Source: Candidatus Nanopelagicales bacterium (GTDB taxonomy: Bacteria; Actinomycetota; Actinomycetes; S36-B12; CAIYMF01). From it: 64,000 nucleotides of DNA. Below the pieces are notes generated by a model, which worked only from the letters and a program-made list of their open reading frames with translations, did no database searches and was not told where the DNA came from. The stretch lies in the NCBI GenBank assembly GCA_025351185.1, contig JANXWJ010000186.1, positions 1 to 64,000 on the forward strand, written 5' to 3'. Shown piece by piece: positions 45,331 through 53,068 of the stretch (position 1 is its first letter; every line of letters begins with the position of its first letter). The position numbers and the translations under genes were made by a program.

Positions 45331-46128
45331 TCAGGCGCGCGTCTCTGCGGCCATCCGGGCATCGACGACCTCGGCCATTCCTGCGATGCGTACGCCGGCC
45401 CCCACGAGCGAGTCGCGCACACGGTTCGCGAACAGCACGGCCTTCTCGTTGTCGCCATGGAGGAGCACGGTGTCGCACGAGACCGCAAGCTCGACTCCGT
45501 CGATGGACGTGACGACGCCCTCGAGGACGAGCCGCAGCACACGCTCGACGACCTCGTCCTCGTCGTGGATCACCGCACCAGGTTCGCCACGCGGAACCAG
45601 CGTGCCGTCGGAGCGGTAGGCACGGTCGGAGAATCCGATCACGGAGTGACGCAGTCCGGCCTCCTTCGCGGCCTCGATCAGCTCGCCGGGGAACGAGACG
45701 ACGATGAGCGACGGGTCGAACCGCTGCACGGCCGTGACGACAGCGTCGGCGGAGGCCCGGTCGCGCACGACGTCGTTGCCGAGCCGACCGTGCGGTGTCA
45801 CGTGCTGGAGCCTCGTGCCGTGTGCTGCGGCGAATCCCGCGAGCGCACCCATCTGGTAGATCAGGTCGGTCTCGACCTCGTACGGACTGGCGCCGAAGGC
45901 GCGGCGACCGAAACCCACGAGGTCCGGAAAGCTGGGATGCGCGCCGATGCCCACGCCACGCTCGCGGCACATCGCGACGGTGCGGTCCATGATGCGGGGA
46001 TCACCCGCGTGGAACCCGCAGGCGATGTTGGCGGAGGACACGAGCTTGAGCAGGTCCTCGTCCTCGCCCATCCTCCAGGCGCCGAAGCCTTCGCCGATGT
46101 CGGCGACGAGATCGATGACCGCGCTCAT
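45331..46128 (-). CDS. pxpA: 5-oxoprolinase subunit A (LamB/YcsF family)
   Basis: A 265-residue LamB/YcsF-family protein. Conserved blocks: DLVADIGEGFGAW, SSANIACGFHAGDP, GIGAHPSFPDLVGFGRR, HVTPHGRLGND and DTVLLHGD. It supplies the third part of the oxoprolinase complex, acting with the convergent pxpBC genes. The ATG at 46128 follows AGAGGAACG; an upstream start at 46143 is less likely. The unusual placement means it is transcribed with, or after, the MaoC/lyase unit. Confidence 0.93.
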   Translation of the reverse strand: MSAVIDLVADIGEGFGAWRMGEDEDLLKLVSSANIACGFHAGDPRIMDRTVAMCRERGVGIGAHPSFPDLVGFGRRAFGASPYEVETDLIYQMGALAGFAAAHGTRLQHVTPHGRLGNDVVRDRASADAVVTAVQRFDPSLIVVSFPGELIEAAKEAGLRHSVIGFSDRAYRSDGTLVPRGEPGAVIHDEDEVVERVLRLVLEGVVTSIDGVELAVSCDTVLLHGDNEKAVLFANRVRDSLVGAGVRIAGMAEVVDARMAAETRA

Positions 46129-46180
46129 GTGCGTTCCTCTCACGTCGGCCTAGGGGAGCAGACGCCGCCCTCGCGAACCC

Positions 46181-46206
46181 CGAGCGTGCTGTGGCGAGCA
46201 CGCTCG
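46181..46206. terminator. 10-bp stem-loop between pxpA and the MaoC gene
   Basis: CGAGCGTGCT (46181-46190) and AGCACGCTCG (46197-46206) pair perfectly around a 6-nt loop. It lies 95 nt after the MaoC stop on the leftward strand and probably separates that transcript from pxpA. Confidence 0.55.
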
Positions 46207-46301
46207 CGATTTCACTTGAGCCTACGCGCCCCCCCGGCGAGCCATCCTGTAACGAAGCGTCGAGGTGGGCTGGGTTGCCGAACAGATCCCGGGTTGCGCG
46301 A

Positions 46302-46802
46302 TCAGACGTCGGCACGAAGCGTAGGCAATCGCGGCGCGTTGCCGCGCCGATACACCATCACGGTTCGGCGAAAGGTGATCACCGGAGTGCCGTCCTGGTT
46401 GAACCCAGTGGTCGCCACCGTCACTATGCCCACGTCGGGTCGGCTGCGGGACTGGCGGGTCTCGAGCACCTCTGATACGGAGTACACGCTATCCCCCTCG
46501 AACAACGGGTTCGGCAGGCGAACCTCGTCCCAGCCGAGATTGGCCATCACGTTCTGGGACACGTCGCTCACGCTCTGGCCCGTGACCAGCGCGATCGTCA
46601 AGCAGGAGTTGACCAACGGGCGGCCGAATTCGGTCTGCGCTGCGTAGTGGTGATCGAAGTGCAGTGCTGCGGTGTTCTGCGTCAACAAGGTGAACCAGGC
46701 GTTATCGTGCTGCGTCACGGTCCGGCCCAGGGGATGCTCGTAGACGTCCCCGACGGTGAAGTCCTCGAAGAAGCGGCCGCGCCACCCCGGCTTGATCGTC
46801 AT
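46302..46802 (-). CDS. MaoC-family acyl-CoA hydratase (candidate mesaconyl-CoA hydratase)
   Basis: A 166-residue single hot-dog MaoC protein that adds or removes water from an enoyl-CoA. The active-site region is NTAALHFDHHYAAQTEFGRPLVNS; FEDFTVGDVYEHPLGRTVT opens the protein. Next to a CitE-like lyase, and with methylaspartate ammonia-lyase in the same island, hydration of mesaconyl-CoA to citramalyl-CoA or beta-methylmalyl-CoA is a reasonable proposal. The family is broad, so this is an inference from context. Confidence 0.85.
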   Translation of the reverse strand: MTIKPGWRGRFFEDFTVGDVYEHPLGRTVTQHDNAWFTLLTQNTAALHFDHHYAAQTEFGRPLVNSCLTIALVTGQSVSDVSQNVMANLGWDEVRLPNPLFEGDSVYSVSEVLETRQSRSRPDVGIVTVATTGFNQDGTPVITFRRTVMVYRRGNAPRLPTLRADV

Positions 46803-46842
46803 GTCGTCGCCTCCGCCTCCGCCTGCGCCGAGCCAGGACCAG

Positions 46843-47754
46843 TCACCGTGGACCTCGCGGATCCCTGTCCGTCGTAAGCGTTGGTGAGCTCACCGCTCGT
46901 TCGGTGCCACCGCTGAACAGCGACGCCCGCTCAAGCACCCGCCGTGCTCGCTCCAGCACCGGCTTGTCAACCATTCGGCCATCTATCCGTAGTGCCCGTC
47001 CGTCAGCGCCCGAGTCGATCAGGTGGCGGGCTCTCCGGACATCCTCCGCCGTTGGTGAGAACGCCTCGTTCACATGTGCCACCTGGCGAGGATGCACGCA
47101 GAGCTTGCCTGTGAAGCCGAGGTGATTCGCCGCCAGCGCGTCGGCCTGGACCGCCTCGACATCGTCCAGCGCAGTGGTCACCCCGTCAATCGGTCCGGCG
47201 ATGTCGGCCGCGCGCGAGGCGGTGATGAGGACGGACCGCGCGTACAGGAGCGATCGGTCCTCCTCCACGGCGTCAATGTCCAGGGCGAAGTCGATGGAGC
47301 CGAACGCGAGCCGAACCACACCCGCCGCTCTGGCGATGTCATAGGCGCCCTGGACCCCGAGCGCCGACTCCACCAATGCCACGAGGGGAATCCCTGGGCC
47401 GAGGTCGCGGGCAACCTCCGTCAGAACCTCGGCATCCTCAGACTTCGGAATCATGACGGCGCTGAGTCCAGGTGCAGCGCGCAGGGCCGCCAGGTCGGCT
47501 TCGAACCAGGGGCTGTTCGCGCCATTCACCCGTACGGAGGCTGTGCCCCCCGCCCTCAGCCAGCGGACCACTTCGGATCGCGCCGCGGTCTTGTCCTCGG
47601 AGGCGACTGCGTCCTCGAGGTCACAGACCACAAGATCCGCACCGCTTCGTGCTGCCTTGTCGAACTGGTCGCTCCTGTGCCCGGGAACGAACAGGAGCGA
47701 GCGAGAGGCGGTGACGGCGACTCCCGACGGGCGTCGAGGGCCCTCCGTACTCAT
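46843..47754 (-). CDS. HpcH/HpaI-CitE family C-C lyase (malyl/citramalyl-CoA lyase-like)
   Basis: A 303-residue CitE-like TIM-barrel lyase. Signatures: RSLLFVPGHRSDQFDKA, GADLVVCDLEDAV, VRVNGANSPWF, a metal-binding Glu in VALVESALGV, FGSIDFALDID and GKLCVHPRQVAHVNEAF. Such enzymes cleave malyl-, beta-methylmalyl- or citramalyl-CoA to an oxo acid plus acyl-CoA. The ATG at 47754 lies one base past the upstream stop; a TTG at 47766 is an alternative. The MaoC gene directly downstream should make its substrate. Confidence 0.9.
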   Translation of the reverse strand: MSTEGPRRPSGVAVTASRSLLFVPGHRSDQFDKAARSGADLVVCDLEDAVASEDKTAARSEVVRWLRAGGTASVRVNGANSPWFEADLAALRAAPGLSAVMIPKSEDAEVLTEVARDLGPGIPLVALVESALGVQGAYDIARAAGVVRLAFGSIDFALDIDAVEEDRSLLYARSVLITASRAADIAGPIDGVTTALDDVEAVQADALAANHLGFTGKLCVHPRQVAHVNEAFSPTAEDVRRARHLIDSGADGRALRIDGRMVDKPVLERARRVLERASLFSGGTERAVSSPTLTTDRDPRGPR

Positions 47755-47755
47755 C

Positions 47756-48913
47756 TCACTCAGCAATCGCGTTGCGGGCTATCAGTTGTCTGGCGATGAC
47801 GTTTCTCAGGATCTCGTTGGTGCCTTCCCCGACGATCATGAGGGGGGCATCGCGGAAATACCTCTCGATGTCGAACTCCGTGGAGTACCCGTACCCGCCG
47901 TGGATGCGCAAGGCATCCATGGCAATCTCCATGGCCGTCTCGGAAGCGAAGAGCTTGGCCATCCCTGTCTCCATATCCGCCCGCTCCCCGCTGTCGTAGT
48001 ACCGGGCCGCGTACAGCACCAGTTGGCGCGCCGCTGTGAGCTTCGTGACCATGTCGGCCAGATAGTTGCCGATCGACTGATGCTTCCAGATGGGCACGCC
48101 GAACGACTCGCGCTCTTGCGCGTACCTCACGGCGTCCTCGAACGCAGCTCGACCGACGCCCAGTGCACGTGCCGCCACCTGGATCCGACCGATCTCAAGG
48201 CCGCGCATCATCTGTCCGAAACCTTGTCCCTCCACGCCGCCGAGCAGAGTGGACGTCGGGACACGGAAGTCGCTCAAGCTGATCTCACAGCTCTCGACGC
48301 CCTTGTAGCCCAGCTTGGGCAGATCGCGAGACACTGTGAGCCCCTCGCCCTTCTCGACCAGAAGGATGCTCACCCCGCGTTGCGCTGGGTTGGATGACGG
48401 ATCGGTCTTGCACAGCAGTGCCACGATCCCTGCGTGACGAGCGTTGGTGATCCACGTCTTGGTTCCGTTGACGACGTACTCGTCACCGTGCCGAGCTGCC
48501 ACGGTCCGCATCGCCAGCAGGTCCGACCCACCGCCCGGCTCTGTCAGCGCCATCGCGCCCCGGATCTCGCCCGTCGCCATGCGTGGGAGGTATTTCTCCC
48601 TCTGCTCGTCGGTTCCGTATTCGACGATGAGCTTGGCGACCACCGAGTGGCTGCCCATCGCGCCGGCGAGGCTCATCCAACCGCGCGACAGCTCCTCGGT
48701 GACGAGGGCGTAACAAGGCGTGCTGACCTGCGACTCGCCCCACGGTTGAGGAACTGCGAGACCGAAGACACCCATCTGCTTCATCGAGTCGATCAGTTGC
48801 TCGGGGTAGGTGTCCGCCCGTTCCAGCGCGTGGGCGACCGGCTTCACCTCGCGGTCGACGAAGTCACGCACCGTCTCGACGATGACCCGCTCATCCTCGG
48901 GTAGTCCGTCCAT
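47756..48913 (-). CDS. Acyl-CoA dehydrogenase
   Basis: A 385-residue FAD-dependent acyl-CoA dehydrogenase of the short/branched-chain type. Motifs: AMALTEPGGGSDL, GTKTWITNA, RESFGVPIWKHQSI, GGYGYSTEFDIERYFRDA and the C-terminal GEGTNEILRN. It would introduce a 2,3 double bond in an acyl-CoA; methylsuccinyl-CoA to mesaconyl-CoA is one possibility given the MaoC and lyase genes downstream. The ATG at 48913 follows AAAGGAC. It is first in a leftward operon divergent from the APC permease. Confidence 0.92.
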   Translation of the reverse strand: MDGLPEDERVIVETVRDFVDREVKPVAHALERADTYPEQLIDSMKQMGVFGLAVPQPWGESQVSTPCYALVTEELSRGWMSLAGAMGSHSVVAKLIVEYGTDEQREKYLPRMATGEIRGAMALTEPGGGSDLLAMRTVAARHGDEYVVNGTKTWITNARHAGIVALLCKTDPSSNPAQRGVSILLVEKGEGLTVSRDLPKLGYKGVESCEISLSDFRVPTSTLLGGVEGQGFGQMMRGLEIGRIQVAARALGVGRAAFEDAVRYAQERESFGVPIWKHQSIGNYLADMVTKLTAARQLVLYAARYYDSGERADMETGMAKLFASETAMEIAMDALRIHGGYGYSTEFDIERYFRDAPLMIVGEGTNEILRNVIARQLIARNAIAE

Positions 48914-49102
48914 GACGCTGTCCTTTCGCGAGTTCTCCCGTGAGGCGCCGACGTGGCCGACCGCGACCGCACCGCACGCCTCAGCCGCCTTCGAGTGCAC
49001 GGAGTGAGTACCTCCCGACTGGCAGGCACCGACGCACGGCGGCGTGACCATCCTGCGCGCAGCCTAGCTGCCATCTCTATATTCCATATCCCACAGTAGA
49101 CA

Positions 49103-49122
49103 TTTCGCTTAAAATGACGAAA
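49103..49122. promoter_or_regulatory. Inverted repeat, candidate operator for the divergent operons
   Basis: TTTCG and CGAAA flank a 10-nt AT-rich spacer in the only conspicuously AT-rich stretch of this neighbourhood (about 49075-49122). It sits 5 nt before the -35 box of the rightward promoter and in the promoter zone of the leftward acyl-CoA dehydrogenase operon. The GntR at 58981 is the likeliest binder. Confidence 0.4.
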
Positions 49123-49126
49123 CCCC

Positions 49127-49155
49127 TTGACAGCCGCAGGAGCGACCGTTCTACT
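49127..49155 (+). promoter_or_regulatory. Promoter of the rightward hydrolase operon
   Basis: A consensus TTGACA (49127-49132), a 17-nt spacer and TCTACT (49150-49155). The 5' leader to the permease ATG is about 90 nt. Confidence 0.55.
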
Positions 49156-49251
49156 TCCACATCATCCGTCGGGCACCGGAGTGCGAGCGCAGTGGCGCTC
49201 GTCTCCTACACGGCGAGAAGCGAGAGTTCTTCCGAACGAGAGGGTGACGTC

Positions 49252-50775
49252 ATGGCGTCTACGTCGAGCGTGCCGGACGGAGTTGGCGGTCAGGAGCCGA
49301 AGCTTGAGAGGGGAATCCTGACTCTGAGGAACTGCATCGCGCTCTCTGCCGCGGTGATGGCGCCAGTCTTGGCGGTGATCTTGAATGCCCCGGCCGCTGG
49401 AAGCTCCGCGGGTGCGGCTCTTCCCGTCGCGTTCATCTTCGCCTTCGTTGCAGCACTGTTCGTGGGCAACACGGTCATCGAGTTCGCGAAGAAGCTGCCG
49501 TCTGCCGGCTCCTTCTACACGTTCGTCAGCAATTCGTTCGGAAGCATGGCTGGCTTCTTCACGGGCTGGCTCTACTTCGCGGCGTTCGTAGCACTGACCG
49601 TCGGGCTCTTCACCGCCAACGGTGTCTTCCTGGCGAACTATCTAGGGACAACGTTCAACCTGAACGTGTCCTGGGTGGTCACAGCGCTCATCCTCGTCGG
49701 CCTTGCGATGGTCCTCTCGGTGCGAAGCATCAAGACATCGGTACGTCTGGACCTGGTTCTTCTGGGCTTGGAGATGTTCATCTTCGCCCTCCTGGCTGCC
49801 ATCGCGATCGTGCGGGCCGGAGACGGCAACAGCCTCACGTACTTCAACCCTGCCAGCAGCCCCACCGGAGTCACAGGCACGGGACTCGCGGTCGTCTTCG
49901 GACTCTTGTCGTTCATCGGCTTCGAGGCGGCGGCTGTGCTCGGTGAGGAGACAGGCGACCCCAAGCGGAACGTGCCCCTGGCTGTCCGCGGGGCGCTGAT
50001 CGGCGTCGGCGTGTTCTTCGTGTTCGTGCTCTACGGTTTGGCAGCAGGGTTCCACCTCAACACCGCGCAGGGTCTCGAGGACTTCCTCGCCAGCCCCGCC
50101 CAGTTCTCCACGCTGGCCGAGATGTACGCACCCTGGCTGAAGCAGCCCGTTGAGCTTGCTGCAATCGCTGGTCTGTTCTCCTGCCTGCTGGCTGTGCTCA
50201 ACACGACTGTTCGAGTCATGTACGCCATGGCCCGGGAAGGCGTACTGCCCTCCCCGTTGAGCCGAGTCCACGGCAGCTTCTACTCGCCCTACGTGGCGAT
50301 CTATGCGCTCGTCGGGCTCTCCATCGCGGGCGGCATCGCGCTTGCGGCCTGGGTCGGTTCAGGGCTCACGGATGTCTACGGCTTCACCGGGTCGATCGGC
50401 ACGGTCGCGATCGTGCTCGTGTACATCCTCGCGAACCTCAGCCTGATCAAGTACTACCGCACGCAACCTGAGTACAGCGTGTGGCGCCACCTCGTACTGC
50501 CCATTCTCGGTACAGCGGTCCTGCTATACCCGCTCTACTCCGTGTCGAGCCCCGGCCAGTCCTTCCCGTACAACCTGGTCCTGTACGTCGTTGTCGGCTG
50601 GGTGCTCCTCGGGCTTGTGGCCTACCTGTGGCTCAAGCGCGTCTCTCCGGAGAAGCTCGCGGCGCTGGGCGCCACCATGGCGTCCGACGAGATCGACTTC
50701 GCTGAAGCGCGTGATGCCAGTCTGTCGTCCGGGTATGACCACCCGCATGGAGAGGCACCAAGGGACTCTCTGTGA
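49252..50775 (+). CDS. APC-family amino acid permease
   Basis: A 507-residue transporter with about 12 hydrophobic helices. Helix 1 carries IALSAAVMAPVLAVILNAPAAGS, and FIGFEAAAVLGEETGDPKRNVP is the classic helix 6-7 region of APC carriers. It imports an amino acid, amine or related zwitterion. The ATG at 49252 has GAGAGGG upstream. Being first in the hydrolase operon, it most likely brings in the substrate of this pathway. It overlaps the next gene's GTG (GTGA). Confidence 0.9.
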   Translation: MASTSSVPDGVGGQEPKLERGILTLRNCIALSAAVMAPVLAVILNAPAAGSSAGAALPVAFIFAFVAALFVGNTVIEFAKKLPSAGSFYTFVSNSFGSMAGFFTGWLYFAAFVALTVGLFTANGVFLANYLGTTFNLNVSWVVTALILVGLAMVLSVRSIKTSVRLDLVLLGLEMFIFALLAAIAIVRAGDGNSLTYFNPASSPTGVTGTGLAVVFGLLSFIGFEAAAVLGEETGDPKRNVPLAVRGALIGVGVFFVFVLYGLAAGFHLNTAQGLEDFLASPAQFSTLAEMYAPWLKQPVELAAIAGLFSCLLAVLNTTVRVMYAMAREGVLPSPLSRVHGSFYSPYVAIYALVGLSIAGGIALAAWVGSGLTDVYGFTGSIGTVAIVLVYILANLSLIKYYRTQPEYSVWRHLVLPILGTAVLLYPLYSVSSPGQSFPYNLVLYVVVGWVLLGLVAYLWLKRVSPEKLAALGATMASDEIDFAEARDASLSSGYDHPHGEAPRDSL

Positions 50776-51440
50776 TCGAAGTTGCCGGCAAGCAGGTCTA
50801 CACCGAGCTCGCTGAGATCGTCGACCCGATCCACTCAGCGCTCTTGGTCGTAGACATGCAGCGCGACTTCTGCTCGCCGGGGTGGGCCTTCGATCAGCTC
50901 GGCGCAGACCTGTCGATGTACCCCGAGGCGATCGACCGGATCGCGGGTCTGGTGGCCAGTGCACGGGAGTCCCATGTCTTGGTCGTGTTCATTCAGATGA
51001 CGGTCCTACCGGACAGGCTGAGTGAGTCGCCCGCCCAGATCAGGTTCAACCTTCGGCTGCACCGCGCCAAGCATGATGACGAAGAGCCGTTGGCCTACAC
51101 CCGTGACGGGTCGATGGGTCAAGGATTCGTGCCCGGTCTCGAGCCTGGCCCGGCGGACCTGGTGGTGAAGAAGTACCGATCGAGCGGGTTCTGGGGGACC
51201 AACCTGGACATGCTCCTGAGAAGCAACGGCATCAAGTCCGTCGTGGTCACCGGATGCACTACCGAGGGCTGCGTCGAGTCGACTGCGCGCGACGCGATGT
51301 TCAACGACTACTACGTGGTGATCGCTACCGATGCGGTGGCGAGCGATGACCCTGCCCAACATGAGGCATCGATGTTCCTCATGTCCCACCGATTCGATCT
51401 GGCTGCGTCTGAGGAGATCCGTTCCGCCTGGACCGCCTAG
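50772..51440 (+). CDS. Isochorismatase-family cysteine hydrolase (amidase-like)
   Basis: A 222-residue cysteine hydrolase. The triad is visible: Asp in LLVVDMQRDFC, Lys in VVKKYRSSGF and Cys in VTGCTTEGCVESTARDA. Family members hydrolyse N-carbamoyl, maleamate, biuret or nicotinamide-type C-N bonds. N-carbamoylsarcosine amidase-like or maleamate amidase-like activity fits best, but the exact substrate is open. Translationally coupled to the permease. Confidence 0.9.
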   Translation: MIEVAGKQVYTELAEIVDPIHSALLVVDMQRDFCSPGWAFDQLGADLSMYPEAIDRIAGLVASARESHVLVVFIQMTVLPDRLSESPAQIRFNLRLHRAKHDDEEPLAYTRDGSMGQGFVPGLEPGPADLVVKKYRSSGFWGTNLDMLLRSNGIKSVVVTGCTTEGCVESTARDAMFNDYYVVIATDAVASDDPAQHEASMFLMSHRFDLAASEEIRSAWTA

Positions 51441-51526
51441 TCCCGGACTACCCGTAGGCACGTCGGCAACGCAACTGTAGACGCGTTCCGGTATCGACAC
51501 GCCCCATCGGAATCGAGAGTAGAGAC

Positions 51527-52279
51527 ATGACGAAGAGGCTCGAAGGCAAGACCGCTGTCGTGACCGGTGGTGCACGCGGAATCGGGGGCCACATCGCTAT
51601 GGCGTTGGCATCGGAAGGTGCCGACATCATCATTGCCGATCTCCTTGACGCCACGGTCGCCGAGCCCGTCCTGGCAGCGATCGCGGGGGCTGGCCGCAGA
51701 TCGCTGCTGGTGCGAACCGATGTGTCCGATGAGGAGCAGGTTCGGCACCTCGTCGACCTCGCACACGAGGAGTTCGGCCAGGTAGACATCCTGGTCAACG
51801 ATGCCGGCACAGTCAGCCAGCACTCCTTCATCGATCTCGAAGTCAGCGAGTGGGACCGGGTGCTCGCAGTCAACTTGCGCGGTGTCTTCCTCTGTTGCCG
51901 CTTCTTCCTTCCGCAGATGCTGGAACGTAAGAGCGGCAAGATCATCAACGTCGCGTCCCAGCTGGGGCAGATCGGCGGGATCGAGATGGTGCACTACAGC
52001 GCGAGCAAGGCGGGAGTGATCGGACTCACGAAGGCACTCGCGCGCGAGGTTTCACACCTCGGCGTGCACGTCAACGCCATCGCACCAGGGCCGATCCTGA
52101 CGGACATGATGGCCGAGGAGACCGAGGAGTGGGCCGCGCGGAAGCTCTCCGAGCTGCCGATGGCCCGCTTCGGCCAGCCCGATGAGGTTGCTCCCACCGC
52201 CGTCTTCCTGGCGTCGGACGATTCGTCGTACTACGTCGGTCAGACGCTGTGCCCCAACGGCGGGGACGTCATGCTCTAA
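51527..52279 (+). CDS. SDR-family oxidoreductase
   Basis: A 250-residue classical short-chain dehydrogenase: TGGARGIGGH cofactor motif, NDAGT (in place of NNAG), Ser in INVASQL, YSASKAG catalytic Tyr-Lys and a C-terminal YYVGQTLCPNGGDVML. The catalytic Ser position is occupied by SQL rather than the common SSS, but is plausible. It probably oxidises or reduces a hydroxy/keto intermediate in the operon's pathway. Confidence 0.92.
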   Translation: MTKRLEGKTAVVTGGARGIGGHIAMALASEGADIIIADLLDATVAEPVLAAIAGAGRRSLLVRTDVSDEEQVRHLVDLAHEEFGQVDILVNDAGTVSQHSFIDLEVSEWDRVLAVNLRGVFLCCRFFLPQMLERKSGKIINVASQLGQIGGIEMVHYSASKAGVIGLTKALAREVSHLGVHVNAIAPGPILTDMMAEETEEWAARKLSELPMARFGQPDEVAPTAVFLASDDSSYYVGQTLCPNGGDVML

Positions 52280-52291
52280 GAGAGGTTGGCT

Positions 52292-53068
52292 ATGTTCGAG
52301 CTGAACGATCGAGTGGCACTTATCACCGGTGCGGCGTCGGGCATCGGGGCGGCAACCGCGCGCGTGTTCGCCGAGGCCGGCGCAACCGTGGCCCTGGCCT
52401 GGTACCCGCCTGACGGTCACGACGTGGAGCTGGTTCGGAGCGCGGTCCTGGGCGCCGGGGGTCGCTGCCTCGTTGTCGAGGTCGATGTACGGAGCACCTC
52501 CGATGTGGAGACCATCGTGGCGCGCACGGTGGCCGAGTACGGCAGGCTTGACATCGTCGTGGCCAATGCGGGAATCGCCCGCAAGGTGGAACTCGAGGAC
52601 CTCGATGACGACGCATGGAACCTCGTCCTCGACGTTGACCTCAATGGTGCCTGGCGCTGCTTCCGTGCCGCCCTTCCCCACATGCGTAAGGCCGGCTACG
52701 GCCGGCTCATCTGCACCTCCTCGATCGCCGGCACCGTTCAGGCGTGGCCGCAGCACCCGCACTACGCTGCGGCGAAGGCCGGTTTGGTCGGGCTCATGCA
52801 GACTCTGGCCGTTGAGTACGGCCCCGACGGAATCACGGCGAACGCCGTAGCCCCGGGTGTCATCGACACTCCGCAAGCGAACGACCCCGTCAACTCCCTG
52901 GGCCCGGACGGTGTTCGTGCCGTCGCGCCCAAGGTCCCGGCGCGCAGAGTCGGTACCCCTGAGGACATCGCCTACCTCTTTCAGTACCTCGCCAGCGAGC
53001 AGGCGTCCTACGTCAGCGGTCAGCTCATCGTGGCCGATGGTGCGCGGTACTTGTCAGGTCTTGATTGA
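52292..53068 (+). CDS. SDR-family oxidoreductase
   Basis: A 258-residue classical SDR: TGAASGIGAA, NAGIA, ICTSSIAGTV and HYAAAKAG supply the cofactor site and Ser-Tyr-Lys triad. YVSGQLIVADGARYL ends the fold. The ATG at 52292 follows GAGAGG; a TTG at 52286 is possible. It overlaps the aminotransferase start by 4 nt (TTGAGC then ATG nearby) and is paralogous to, but clearly different from, the preceding SDR. Confidence 0.92.
   Translation: MFELNDRVALITGAASGIGAATARVFAEAGATVALAWYPPDGHDVELVRSAVLGAGGRCLVVEVDVRSTSDVETIVARTVAEYGRLDIVVANAGIARKVELEDLDDDAWNLVLDVDLNGAWRCFRAALPHMRKAGYGRLICTSSIAGTVQAWPQHPHYAAAKAGLVGLMQTLAVEYGPDGITANAVAPGVIDTPQANDPVNSLGPDGVRAVAPKVPARRVGTPEDIAYLFQYLASEQASYVSGQLIVADGARYLSGLD

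Noticed and set aside
46843-47766. TTG at 47766 as the start of the CitE-like lyase
   Set aside because: It would overlap the acyl-CoA dehydrogenase gene by 11 nt; the ATG at 47754 lies just after the stop and fits better.
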